Shown here piece by piece: positions 18,618-26,449 of a stretch of 48,781 nucleotides of DNA; position 1 is the stretch's first letter; each line of letters opens with the position of its first letter. The stretch is from Akkermansia muciniphila (lineage in GTDB: Bacteria; Verrucomicrobiota; Verrucomicrobiia; Verrucomicrobiales; Akkermansiaceae): assembly GCA_945883695.1 (NCBI GenBank), contig CAMCYK010000015.1, positions 1-48,781 of the forward strand. Direction: 5' to 3'. A program made the translations under genes and the position numbers. Under the pieces are notes generated by a model. The model worked only from the letters and a program-made list of their open reading frames with translations. It made no database searches and was not told where the DNA came from.

Positions 18618-20189
18618 TCAATGATCGCTCGCTTTTTCCGCGCCGAGGCCGGTGTGGGCGCGGACGCTGAATTCGGCGAACTTGGCTTCGGCTTCGGGCT
18701 CGCGGCCGAACAGGCTGCCGACATAGGCCCCGAGGAAACCCAGCGGGATGCTGACGATCCCGGGGTTGTCGAGCGGGAACCAGGCGTCCATGCCCATCAG
18801 GTTTTTCATGACGCTGGGGCTCATGACGATGAGCAGGATGCTGCTGCCGAGGCCGGTCAGGATGCCGGCGACCGCGCCGGTGGTGTTGAAACGCTTCCAG
18901 AAGATCGAGAAAATGATCACCGGAAGATTGGCGGAAGCGGCGATGGCGAAGGCGAGGCCGACCAGGAAGGCGACGTTGATTTTCTGCAACTGGATCGCCA
19001 GCACGATGGACACCGCGCCGACGACGAAGGCGGCGATGCGGGCGATGCGGACCTCCTTGTGCGGGGCGATTTCTTTGCCGTGGTTGAGGACGTTGGTGTA
19101 GAAATCGTGCGCGAAGGAAGTGCTGGCGCTGATCGTGAGCCCGGCGACGACGGCCAGGATGGTGGCGAAGGCGACCGCGGAGATGAAGGCGAAGAAGATG
19201 TCGCCCCCGAGGAACTGCGAGAGTTCCGGCGCGGCCATGTTCTGGTTCGAGATGGCGTCGGGCCCGAGCAGGGTGGCGGCGCCGAAGCCGAGGAAGGTGG
19301 TCAGGATGTAGAAGACCCCGATGATGATCATCGCCCAGATCACCGAGACGCGCGCGGTTTTCGCATCCGGAACGGTGTAGAAGCGGACCAGGATGTGGGG
19401 CAGGCCGGCGGTGCCGAGGACCAGCGCGAGGCCGAGCGAGATCAGGTCGAGCGGGCCCCACTGGCTGACTTGCATGCCGAACTTCATGCCGGGGTCGAGG
19501 AAGTTGCGGGTCACTTCGCCGCCGGTCTTGGGATCGGTGTAGGTGATGGCGCTGATGGCGTCGAAGAAGCGGACGAAGCTGAAATCGAACTTCTGCATGA
19601 CCATGAAGCTCAGGATGAAGGTCGCGGTCATCAGCAGGATCGCTTTGACGATCTGCACCCAGGTGGTGCCGTGCATGCCGCCGAAGACGACGTAAACGAT
19701 CATCAGGCAGCCGACGCCGGCGATCGCGATGTTCGGGGTGATCCACGCGTAGTCCTTGAGCAGGGTGCTGACCAGCAGGCCGGCGCCGACCATCTGGGCG
19801 ACCATGTAGAAGGTCGAGACGGTGAGCGTGCTGAGCGAGGCGGCGGCGCGGACCGGGCGGGCCTTGAGGCGGTAGGCCAGCAGGTCGGCCATGGTGTATT
19901 TGCCGGCGTTGCGCAGCGGTTCGGCGACGACGAAGAGCACGGTGAGGTAGGCGACCAGGAAGCCGACCGAGTACATGAAGCCGTCGTAGCCGAAGAAGGC
20001 GATCATCCCGGAGATCCCGAGGAACGAGGCGGCGGACATGTAGTCGCCGGCGACGGCGAGGCCGTTTTGCCAGCCCTTGATCGAGCGGCCGGCGGCGAAA
20101 TAGGCGCTCGAACCGGTGTTCTTTTTGGCGCTCCAGATGGTGATGCCCAGCGTGGCGACCACGAAGGCGAGAAACATGATGAGGGTCAT
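18618..20189 (-). CDS. actP: cation/acetate symporter ActP
   Basis: A 523-residue inner-membrane symporter of the SSS family with about 13 membrane helices, taking up acetate and other short-chain monocarboxylates with Na+ or H+. The opening TLIMFLAFVVATLGITIWSA and the ActP hallmark AGRSIKGWQNGLAVAGDYMS, SFLGISGMIAFFGYDG are clear, followed by AEPLRNAGKYTMADLLAYRL and STLTVSTFYMVAQMVGAG. It starts 13 bp after the DUF485 gene, the classical yjcH-actP pair. It is a much closer acetate-transporter match than the generic symporter at 1000-2814. The stop codon (18618-18620) lies beside family E hairpins. Confidence 0.94.
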   Translation of the reverse strand: MTLIMFLAFVVATLGITIWSAKKNTGSSAYFAAGRSIKGWQNGLAVAGDYMSAASFLGISGMIAFFGYDGFMYSVGFLVAYLTVLFVVAEPLRNAGKYTMADLLAYRLKARPVRAAASLSTLTVSTFYMVAQMVGAGLLVSTLLKDYAWITPNIAIAGVGCLMIVYVVFGGMHGTTWVQIVKAILLMTATFILSFMVMQKFDFSFVRFFDAISAITYTDPKTGGEVTRNFLDPGMKFGMQVSQWGPLDLISLGLALVLGTAGLPHILVRFYTVPDAKTARVSVIWAMIIIGVFYILTTFLGFGAATLLGPDAISNQNMAAPELSQFLGGDIFFAFISAVAFATILAVVAGLTISASTSFAHDFYTNVLNHGKEIAPHKEVRIARIAAFVVGAVSIVLAIQLQKINVAFLVGLAFAIAASANLPVIIFSIFWKRFNTTGAVAGILTGLGSSILLIVMSPSVMKNLMGMDAWFPLDNPGIVSIPLGFLGAYVGSLFGREPEAEAKFAEFSVRAHTGLGAEKASDH

Positions 20190-20202
20190 CGTGGCGGAGG
20201 GA

Positions 20203-20514
20203 TCAGTGGGTTTCGTGCTGGATGACTTCGGCCGCCATGCGGTCGAGGGCGGCGACGCGGCGCATGTAGAGCCAGGCCATGCCCCAGGCCATGAAGAACT
20301 GGGAGAGCGCGAACAGGTAGGCGCCGTTGATCTTGCCGAGCAGCGGTTTCTTCATCAGCTCCGGGTGCCAGCCGACCAGGTAGAGCAGGGCGAAGTAGTA
20401 GAGCAGGAAGAAGATGCAGCAGGGGACGACGAAGCGCTTTTTCGCGTCGAGCAGGGCCTTGAAGCCGGGCTTTTGGGCGAGCATTTCCCAGTCGGGCGGG
20501 GTTGGGTTTGCCAT
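20203..20514 (-). CDS. yjcH: DUF485 family membrane protein (YjcH-like)
   Basis: A 103-residue protein with two membrane helices: RFVVPCCIFFLLYYFALLYL (about 27-47) and YLFALSQFFMAWGMAWLYMR (about 66-85). It has the DUF485 start (WEMLAQKPGFKALLDAKKRF). Members are encoded immediately before actP and are thought to aid the symporter. The ATG at 20514 gives the normal family length; it faces the deacetylase-family gene across a 114-bp divergent gap, which must hold promoters for both directions. Confidence 0.9.
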   Translation of the reverse strand: MANPTPPDWEMLAQKPGFKALLDAKKRFVVPCCIFFLLYYFALLYLVGWHPELMKKPLLGKINGAYLFALSQFFMAWGMAWLYMRRVAALDRMAAEVIQHETH

Positions 20515-20628
20515 GAGTCCCGCAGGCCTAGCAGCCGCGGCAGGAGGTGTCAAAGGAGCAAGCCGGGAAATGCCGGGGGGAAAATCCATTGGGCAAGGAG
20601 CCGGGGCTGTGGTTGCGTGGCACCGCGC

Positions 20629-21543
20629 ATGCGTTGTTTCTATTCTCAGGATCTGGAACTGAAACTTCCCTCGGGACATCCGTTCCCGATGGACAAGTTC
20701 CGTATTTCCAAGGACATGCTGCTGGATGGCGGGATCCTGCGGCCGGACGAGATCATCGAGGTCAAGGTGGCGGAGCCCTACCTGCTGAAATCGGTGCACG
20801 AGGCCGCTTACATCGGGAAAATCTACTCCGGACTGCTCGACCGGAAGGAACAGCTCCAGCTCGGCCTGCCCTTGACGCCGCAGCTTTACCGGCGCAGCGC
20901 GACCGAGGTCGAGGCGACGCGGCAGGCCTGCCATGCGGCGCTGGCGGAGGGGGTGGCGGTCTGCCTCGGGGGCGGGACGCACCACGCGTTCCGCGAGCAC
21001 GGCGAGGGCTACTGCGTCTTCAACGACGTCGCGATCGCGATCCGCGACCTTCAGATGCGGCAGCAAGGGATCAAGGTGATGGTGGTCGACACCGACGCCC
21101 ATCAGGGCAACGGCACGGCGGCGATCCTCGGCGACGACCCGCGGGTCTTCACCTACTCGATCCACGTCGGGCGGAACTATCCGACGAAGAAAGTCTCGGG
21201 TTCGCTGGATGTCGAGACGGTGCGTTACGTCGAGGGCGAGATGTACTTGAACCAGTTGTTCACCTCGCTGGCCGGGGCGCTCGACACCTTCGCGCCGGAT
21301 CTGGTGATCTGGATCGCCGGGGCGGACAATCACCGGAATGACCGATTCGGTCAGATGCACCTGTCCGTGAAAGACATGCAACAACGCGACGAAGTCCTGC
21401 TGCGCGCCTTCGTCCGCAACCGGGTGCCGGTGGCGGTGCTCTACGGCGGTGGCTACAACCGGCAGCCGGAGTTCACCGCCAAGATCCACCGCAACACGGT
21501 GGCGACGGCGAAGAGGCTGGCGGCGGAATACCGGGGGCTTTGA
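20629..21543 (+). CDS. histone deacetylase superfamily protein
   Basis: A 304-residue zinc hydrolase of the arginase/deacetylase fold (AcuC/HDAC group), removing acetyl groups from lysine side chains or small amines. Catalytic elements: GGGTHHAF with the His pair H118/H119, GYCVFNDVA, zinc ligands D156 and H158 in DTDAHQGNGT, D233 in IAGADNHRNDRFG, and Y276 in LYGGGYN. The start ATG at 20629 (MRCFYSQDLELKLPSGHPFP) matches the family, in which HPFPMDKF contacts the active site. It is divergent from the DUF485-actP pair, consistent with a role in acetate or acetyl-CoA metabolism (as AcuC in Bacillus) but not proof of one. Its 3' end abuts a broken gene. Confidence 0.9.
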   Translation: MRCFYSQDLELKLPSGHPFPMDKFRISKDMLLDGGILRPDEIIEVKVAEPYLLKSVHEAAYIGKIYSGLLDRKEQLQLGLPLTPQLYRRSATEVEATRQACHAALAEGVAVCLGGGTHHAFREHGEGYCVFNDVAIAIRDLQMRQQGIKVMVVDTDAHQGNGTAAILGDDPRVFTYSIHVGRNYPTKKVSGSLDVETVRYVEGEMYLNQLFTSLAGALDTFAPDLVIWIAGADNHRNDRFGQMHLSVKDMQQRDEVLLRAFVRNRVPVAVLYGGGYNRQPEFTAKIHRNTVATAKRLAAEYRGL

Positions 21544-21661
21544 TCCGTCCGTCCACATACTGCAGAAGGGCCAGCCCCCCGACCAGGACATGGGGAATCC
21601 CGCCGGAGTCCAAGGCCTCGAGGAGACGTTTGGTTTGCCTGAGCAGGAGTTCCTCGTTCAT
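21544..21661 (-). pseudogene. truncated nucleotidyltransferase-like gene remnant
   Basis: The ATG at 21661 begins MNEELLLRQTKRLLEALDSG and continues with IPHVLVGGLALLQYVDGR, the N-terminus of small MNT/AbiEii-like nucleotidyltransferases (GG(L/V)A...GR.T.DIDL). It breaks off exactly before the catalytic T.DxDL segment, where the sequence becomes the antisense of the deacetylase-family 3' end. So about 40 residues survive and the active site is missing. This marks a recombination or insertion joint. Upstream codons (FRCAKAPRTDLAAILRDALI) may be the tail of another lost gene. The gap 21662-21849 shows no intact gene. Confidence 0.6.
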
Positions 21662-21849
21662 GGACGGATCATTCTCGAAAATCAGGGCATCCCGCAGGAT
21701 CGCCGCCAAATCTGTTCGAGGAGCTTTTGCACACCGAAATTTATCCGAGGATCCTTCATCTTTACGACCCGTTGCTTGATCGATCCGGTTCCTATCAACG
21801 GGGTGTGAAGGATAGAAGCGCAAACAATGCCGCATCTACGGGTGGGCGG

Positions 21850-21882
21850 GCCGGCTGAAGCCGGCGCTCCCCCTGCGGGAGC
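21850..21882. repeat. double hairpin between converging genes
   Basis: GCCGGC/GCCGGC with loop TGAA (21850-21865) is followed by GCTCCC/GGGAGC (21866-21882). They lie just after the stop of the fucosyltransferase and may end its operon transcript. Confidence 0.65.
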
Positions 21883-21891
21883 CGGAATCAG

Positions 21892-22758
21892 TCAGTGCTC
21901 GAGCCGGTTCGGGACCTTGGTCCACTCCGCGGCGGGCTTGATCGGCCAGCCGGGGTTGTTGGGGGTCCAGACGCGCTTGTCGGCGTTGAGGCGGAGCCAG
22001 GCGGCCCACCAGCTGAAGGAGCTGTTGGCGACGATGGCGTGGCGGCAGGCGGCCATCAGGCGGAAGTCGCGCAGCTCGTCGCCGCGGTCGTCGGAGACGT
22101 AGCGGACCGGCGCGCCGTGGAAGTCGAGGTACTGCCGCGCCCATTCCAGGTCGTCGCCGAAGACGAAGAACTGGCAGCCTCCGAGCATCGAGAGGGCGGA
22201 GATGATACTGGAATCGTAGTAGCCGGAGCCGAGGCGCGGCGAGTAGCGGTCGCGGCGGATGTGGATGAAGACCGAGGGCGTGGAGGACAGCTCGGTTTCG
22301 AGGTCGGCGTCGGCGCTGCCTTCGGCGAAAGCCGGCGGCTGGAGCTCGGTGCGGATGGTCGAGGCACGCTCGGCGAAGTATTTCTCGCTCTGCCAGTAGC
22401 CGTTCAGCCGGACGATCTGGCGGTTGCTGATGAAGCCGGTGAGCTGGTCTTCCGGCTTGTCGCTCTCCTCGGCGAGGTAGGAGTGGAGGGGATTCGGCAG
22501 CAGCTTGTTGAACGAGCGGAGGGCCTTGTGTTTGAGGCCTTTCGGGTCGCCGAGGCGCCAGCGCGGCGGGGCGAGCTGGGCGGCGACGGGAAACTGGCCG
22601 AGCTTGAACGAACGGTCGTAGCCGTCGCGGGTGAAGCCGGACACGTCGTCGAGCCACAGCTCGCGGCGGGTGCGGATGGCGTAGGCGCGGGCGGCCGCGT
22701 AGGCGAAGAGCTGGTTGCCCAGCCCTCCTTTGATCATGGCGACGACGGCGCGGGTCAC
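21892..22758 (-). CDS. alpha-1,2-fucosyltransferase family protein (GT11)
   Basis: A 288-residue glycosyltransferase that would transfer fucose from GDP-fucose to a galactose in alpha-1,2 linkage. Signatures: MIKGGLGNQLFAYAAARAYA at the N-terminus, the GDP-fucose-binding motif HIRRDRY (the family HxRRxDY, here without its glycine), FVFGDDLEWARQYL, and IVANSSFSWWAAWL. It has no signal peptide and acts in the cytoplasm. I set the start at the GTG 22758-22756, whose GTGA overlaps the stop codon of the upstream gene (TGA 22757-22755) for translational coupling; the ATG at 22737 is a later alternative. It is the last gene of the FkbM-SGNH-MBOAT operon, placing fucose on the glycan decorated by the other products. 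Confidence 0.88.
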   Translation of the reverse strand: MTRAVVAMIKGGLGNQLFAYAAARAYAIRTRRELWLDDVSGFTRDGYDRSFKLGQFPVAAQLAPPRWRLGDPKGLKHKALRSFNKLLPNPLHSYLAEESDKPEDQLTGFISNRQIVRLNGYWQSEKYFAERASTIRTELQPPAFAEGSADADLETELSSTPSVFIHIRRDRYSPRLGSGYYDSSIISALSMLGGCQFFVFGDDLEWARQYLDFHGAPVRYVSDDRGDELRDFRLMAACRHAIVANSSFSWWAAWLRLNADKRVWTPNNPGWPIKPAAEWTKVPNRLEH

Positions 22759-23951
22759 TTCAGCGGGGCGGATTGGAATTTGGCGAGGGACTTCCTCAGG
22801 AAGGCGAGGTCGTCCGGGTGGCGGGTGGCGTAGGCGTCGAGTTGCGCGCGGACTTGCTCCACGCGGGCGTCGATGTTTTCCGGGGTGAGCCGTTCGCCGT
22901 AGCTGCCCGGGCCGTTCAGGCGGTCGAGCATCAAGCGGCCGATGTCGGGGGGTGCATGGAAGAGATCGATCCATCCGTCAAGGTGCGATCCGGGTTGGTC
23001 GGCCGGCGGAAGGGGCGGGGAGTTGAGCGGATGGCCGTCGAGGAAGTCCCAGACTTCGACCGGCGGGGCCGCGGGGGCGGCGGCGTTGGCCTTGGCGGCC
23101 AGCCCGGCGAGGGCGCGGCGGTCCTTGGCGAAGTAGGGGTCGGGATCGCCGAGTTCGCGGTAGGCGAGCTGGAACAGGGCGTGGTTGGGGGTGAAGAAAA
23201 TCACGGGGCGCGCGTTTTTTTCGCGGCAGGCGGCGATGATGTCCTCCACGAGGGCGATTTTTTCTTCCGAAAGGCGTCCATGCGCGCGGCGGGCCATCAC
23301 CATGCGGTAGGTGGTCGAGAGGTAGAGCGAGGAAATCTGCACGCGCTGGTTCTCCGGGAAGGGGGTATTGAGCCGGAAACCCTGCGGCGAATGCTCGGCC
23401 GGCTGGCCCTTGATCGAACGGCCGACGGTGGCGAACGAGGCGGCCATGGTGGAGATGCCGACGCGGTAGCGGAGTTCGCGTTCGAGCGGGTTGCCGGCGG
23501 GATCGAGCGGCGAGAGCGGGAAGTCGGTATTGTTGACCTTGGGCGGCGGGGTGCTGAGGTCGCCGGCGTCGATCGCGAGGATCACCAGGCGCGGGTCCTC
23601 GCGTTCGATGAAATAGCGGAACATCGCGTGGTTCTCGACCAGCAGCCCGGCGTTGAGGCCGAGGTTGGCGCAGCGCATGCCGTCGAAAACCGGATGGGCG
23701 GGATCGAGCGCGATGTCGACGCGCGACGAGCCGAACATCGCGGCATCCCAGGTGCCGGAGCGCACCAGGCCGGCCTTCGAGGTGCGGTTCCAGGTGATCT
23801 GGATCGCGCGGTAGGGCTCGAGCTTTTGAGAGGTCCATGGGGTCGGCGTGACCCGCCACGGATTGACCCGGGTGTTGAGCGCGAAGCCGCCTGCCGCCAT
23901 GCCGGCGAGCAGCAGGAGGAAAAAGCGCTGGTAGCGTTTCAGGGCGCGCAC
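22755..23951 (-). CDS. AlgJ/AlgX-like SGNH acetyltransferase partner A
   Basis: A 398-residue membrane-anchored protein, helix at about 8-27, with the rest periplasmic. It carries an SGNH-hydrolase-like layout: block I FGSSRVDIALDP (S75 or S76 in AMFGSSR), block II-like AIDAGDLS, a middle FFTPNHALF and a DxxH near the end (DLFHAP). Such proteins pair with MBOAT channels (as AlgJ/AlgX with AlgI) and transfer acetyl groups to exopolysaccharide. The region NTRVNPWRVTPTPW is shared with partner C and, in part, partner B. The GTG at 23951 gives a 5-bp gap after the MBOAT stop and is a better start than codons overlapping it. Its stop codon overlaps the fucosyltransferase start. Confidence 0.8.
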   Translation of the reverse strand: MRALKRYQRFFLLLLAGMAAGGFALNTRVNPWRVTPTPWTSQKLEPYRAIQITWNRTSKAGLVRSGTWDAAMFGSSRVDIALDPAHPVFDGMRCANLGLNAGLLVENHAMFRYFIEREDPRLVILAIDAGDLSTPPPKVNNTDFPLSPLDPAGNPLERELRYRVGISTMAASFATVGRSIKGQPAEHSPQGFRLNTPFPENQRVQISSLYLSTTYRMVMARRAHGRLSEEKIALVEDIIAACREKNARPVIFFTPNHALFQLAYRELGDPDPYFAKDRRALAGLAAKANAAAPAAPPVEVWDFLDGHPLNSPPLPPADQPGSHLDGWIDLFHAPPDIGRLMLDRLNGPGSYGERLTPENIDARVEQVRAQLDAYATRHPDDLAFLRKSLAKFQSAPLK

Positions 23952-23956
23952 GGGTG

Positions 23957-25516
23957 TCAGAACTGGAAGTAGATGAATTCGCTGACCTTGTCGAACTGTA
24001 GGCCGGTGGCGACGGCGAGCCCCACGGTGGCGGCGGCGAAGGCGGGGGTCGGCTGCCATTGCCACCAGCGGCGGGTGCCGGCGGCGGGGAAGGGCGCGCC
24101 TTTCACCCGGAGGGCGGGGCGGTAGCGGGCGAAGATCTCCTGGGTGTTGGGGAACAACCAGACGCCGATCAGGGCGGGCAGCAGTTTGAGCGGTTCGGCG
24201 CTGGCGACCACCCGGGCGGCCTTGTCGGGCCAGCCGTCGAAGCCGTTCAGCCCGGCCATCGAGGCCAGCATGCGGTTGGCGCTGGCGAAGTCATGGGCGC
24301 GGAAGTAGACCCAGCCGACGAGGACGGCGAGGAAGGTCACGGCGACCGCCAGCGGCTTCGGCAAGGCGGGCCACGCGAGTTTCTTCCGCAGGCCGAGCCA
24401 GGCGTGGTTGAGGCAGAGATAGGCCCCGTGCAGGGCGCCCCACATCACGAAGGTCCAGCCCGCGCCGTGCCAGATGCCGCCGAGCAGCATGGTGAGGAAG
24501 AGGTTCACGTAGCGGCGCTTGGGGCCCTTGCGGTTGCCGCCGAGCGGGATGTAGAGGTAGTCGCGCAGGAAGCGCGACAGCGTCATGTGCCAGCGCCGCC
24601 AGAACTCGACGATCGAGTCCGCCTTGTAGGGCGAGTGGAAATTGAGCGGGAAGCGGATCCCGAACAGGCGGGCGGCGCCGAGGGCCATGTCGGAGTAGCC
24701 GGAGAAATCGAAGTAGAGCTGGAGCGCGTAGGCGACCGCGCCGACCCAGGCTTCGGCCATCGTCGGATCGCGCCCGTCGGCCGCGGCGAGGCCGAAGACC
24801 GGGGTGGCGATGCGCGCGAGGTTGTCGGCGATGACGACCTTCTTGAAGAGGCCGCAGAGGAAGATCCCGAGGCCGACCGGGAAGTCGCGGTGCCAGCCGT
24901 GGTGGCGCTTGCGGAACTGCGGCATCATCTCGCGGTGATGGATCAGCGGGCCGGCGATCAGGTGGGGGAAGAAGGTGACGAAGAGCAGGTAGTCGGTGAA
25001 GTGGTACTCCTCGGTCTCGCCGCGGTAGGCGTCCACGAGGTAGGCGATCTGCAGGAAGGTGAAGAAGGAGATCGCGAGCGGGAGGACGATCGGCTGGAGC
25101 TCGCCCGGCCAGCCGGTGAGGGAGGTGGTGATCCCCGCGAGGAAGCCGGCGTATTTGAAGTAGCCGAGGAGCGCGAGGTTGGCGGTGACGGCGGCTGTCA
25201 GGAGAAGCTTGGCGTGAGGAGTGGCGAGACTCTTGTCGCCACGACGGTCGGGGGGACAAGAGTCTCCCCCCTCCTTGTGGAGGCGCGACAATTGCCGGCC
25301 TAACAGGTAGTTGAAGACGCAGGAGCCGAGGATCAGCAGGACATACTTCGGGCTCCACGGGCCGTTCGGGTCGGGATTCCAGACACCGTAGAAGACGAAA
25401 GACACCAGCACCAGCCAGCCGAGGACCACGCGGAAGGGCGCGCGGCGCAGGGCGTGCCAGCCGAGCAGGGCGATCGGCAGGAAGACCAGCAGGAAGGTGT
25501 AGGAATTGAAGAGCAA
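23957..25516 (-). CDS. MBOAT family O-acyltransferase A (AlgI-like)
   Basis: A 519-residue inner-membrane protein with 10-12 helices that would pass acyl groups (probably acetyl) across the membrane to the periplasmic partner A for polysaccharide O-acetylation. The MBOAT core is clear: PFFPHLIAGPLIHHREMMPQ-type segment, FDFSGYSDMALGAARLFGI, NFHSPYKADSIVEFWRRWH, LRDYLYIPLGG and the catalytic-His motif GGIWHGAGWTFVMWG. The N-terminus by homology with the two paralogs is LLFNSYTFLL, so the start is the TTG at 25516; a longer ATG reading would run through the upstream palindromic element and is rejected. It ends EFIYFQF, as both paralogs do. Residues about 95-130 carry an extra Cys/Gly-rich segment not in the paralogs. 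Confidence 0.93.
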   Translation of the reverse strand: MLFNSYTFLLVFLPIALLGWHALRRAPFRVVLGWLVLVSFVFYGVWNPDPNGPWSPKYVLLILGSCVFNYLLGRQLSRLHKEGGDSCPPDRRGDKSLATPHAKLLLTAAVTANLALLGYFKYAGFLAGITTSLTGWPGELQPIVLPLAISFFTFLQIAYLVDAYRGETEEYHFTDYLLFVTFFPHLIAGPLIHHREMMPQFRKRHHGWHRDFPVGLGIFLCGLFKKVVIADNLARIATPVFGLAAADGRDPTMAEAWVGAVAYALQLYFDFSGYSDMALGAARLFGIRFPLNFHSPYKADSIVEFWRRWHMTLSRFLRDYLYIPLGGNRKGPKRRYVNLFLTMLLGGIWHGAGWTFVMWGALHGAYLCLNHAWLGLRKKLAWPALPKPLAVAVTFLAVLVGWVYFRAHDFASANRMLASMAGLNGFDGWPDKAARVVASAEPLKLLPALIGVWLFPNTQEIFARYRPALRVKGAPFPAAGTRRWWQWQPTPAFAAATVGLAVATGLQFDKVSEFIYFQF

Positions 25517-25533
25517 GGCGGGAGATAAGGTAA

Positions 25534-25584
25534 GGAGTGTCGACCTTCGGTCGACGCGGTGTCGACGGAACGTCGACACTCCTC
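25534..25584. repeat. nested palindromic element family B, second copy
   Basis: Stems GTCGACC/GGTCGAC (25539-25555, loop TTC) and GTGTCGACG/CGTCGACAC (25559-25579, loop GAA), enclosed by GGAGTGT and ACACTCC. Compared with the copy at 2848-2898, the first stem has a G-to-C change matched by a C-to-G change on the other side. On the minus strand the element is preceded by CCTTGA; the TGA is the stop codon of the SGNH gene. Confidence 0.88.
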
Positions 25585-26449
25585 AAGGGAGCACGCCGGC
25601 TTTATGCAGCTCGGCAAGGGCCAGCGGCATCAGGCGTTGGGAGAGGTGGGTGCTGTCGTGGAAGAGCTTGAGGTCGGGCTTTTCCGCGGGCGGATGGTAG
25701 AGGCCGGCGAGGGCGACCATGGGGATGCCGGCATTCCCGCAAAGCTCGCGCAGCCTCGCGGTGTAGGCGTAGGTGATGTCGCGGCGGAGTTCCCAGGAAC
25801 CGATGAAGGGGAAGGTCGGGCTGGTCAGGCTCTCGTCCTTCGGGATGATCTGCGGCGGGCCCCAGACGACCGGCCGGAAGCCGCGGGCGGCGATCGCTTG
25901 CGGGAGCTGGACGAACTTCGCGGCGGTTGTTTCGACCACCTCATCGATCCGGCCGCCGGCGATCACCGCCTTGGCCATGTGGATGCGGCAGTCTATTTCG
26001 CCGAAGGACAGCAGCACGCGGCTGCCGGGCTTCACGTCCTTCTTGAGCAGGATCTCGATCTTCTCGCGCGAGCGGGTCGACGAGCCGGGGTCGCCGGCTT
26101 TCCAGGCGGGGGCGGGGCCGACGTGGAAGACGCGGAAGCAGGGCAGCAGGTCGAGGCCGCGGTTGATCCAGTGCGGCTTCCAGAAGGCGCTGCGGCGGTA
26201 GCGGACGAAGCGCAGGCGCTCGGCCCCGGCGAAGAACATCGTGTTGCTGTCGCCGTTGCAGGTCAGGGGCTCGAAGGAACCGGCCGGTCTGAAGACCGGC
26301 GGTCCCGGGAGGTGCTTCTCCAACAGCGCGTGGCGGCGCTCGTCGAAGGGGGTGGCCTTGGTCCGCGGCTTGCGGGTCAGCAGCGCGTCGAGGTCGTCGG
26401 CCAGCGAAACGACTTCCGCCAGGGTGTCAGCCGGGAGTTCGGGGATCAC
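25583..26449 (-). CDS. SGNH/GDSL-fold family protein
   Basis: A 288-residue protein with no signal peptide or membrane helix. SGNH-like elements are CNGDSNTMFFAG (GDS at 66-68, S68), LLSFGEIDCRIH (a block III-like segment in which G-E-I-D replaces GxND) and FHDSTHLS (D265 and H268, the DxxH catalytic motif). These enzymes are esterases, or acyltransferases when paired with MBOAT proteins. Its position directly before MBOAT A suggests it adds or removes acyl groups on a sugar precursor in the cytoplasm. The GTG at 26449 forms a GTGA overlap with the FkbM gene's stop. The stop codon at 25585-25583 (TGA) lies in the edge of a repeat. Confidence 0.75.
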   Translation of the reverse strand: MIPELPADTLAEVVSLADDLDALLTRKPRTKATPFDERRHALLEKHLPGPPVFRPAGSFEPLTCNGDSNTMFFAGAERLRFVRYRRSAFWKPHWINRGLDLLPCFRVFHVGPAPAWKAGDPGSSTRSREKIEILLKKDVKPGSRVLLSFGEIDCRIHMAKAVIAGGRIDEVVETTAAKFVQLPQAIAARGFRPVVWGPPQIIPKDESLTSPTFPFIGSWELRRDITYAYTARLRELCGNAGIPMVALAGLYHPPAEKPDLKLFHDSTHLSQRLMPLALAELHKAGVLP

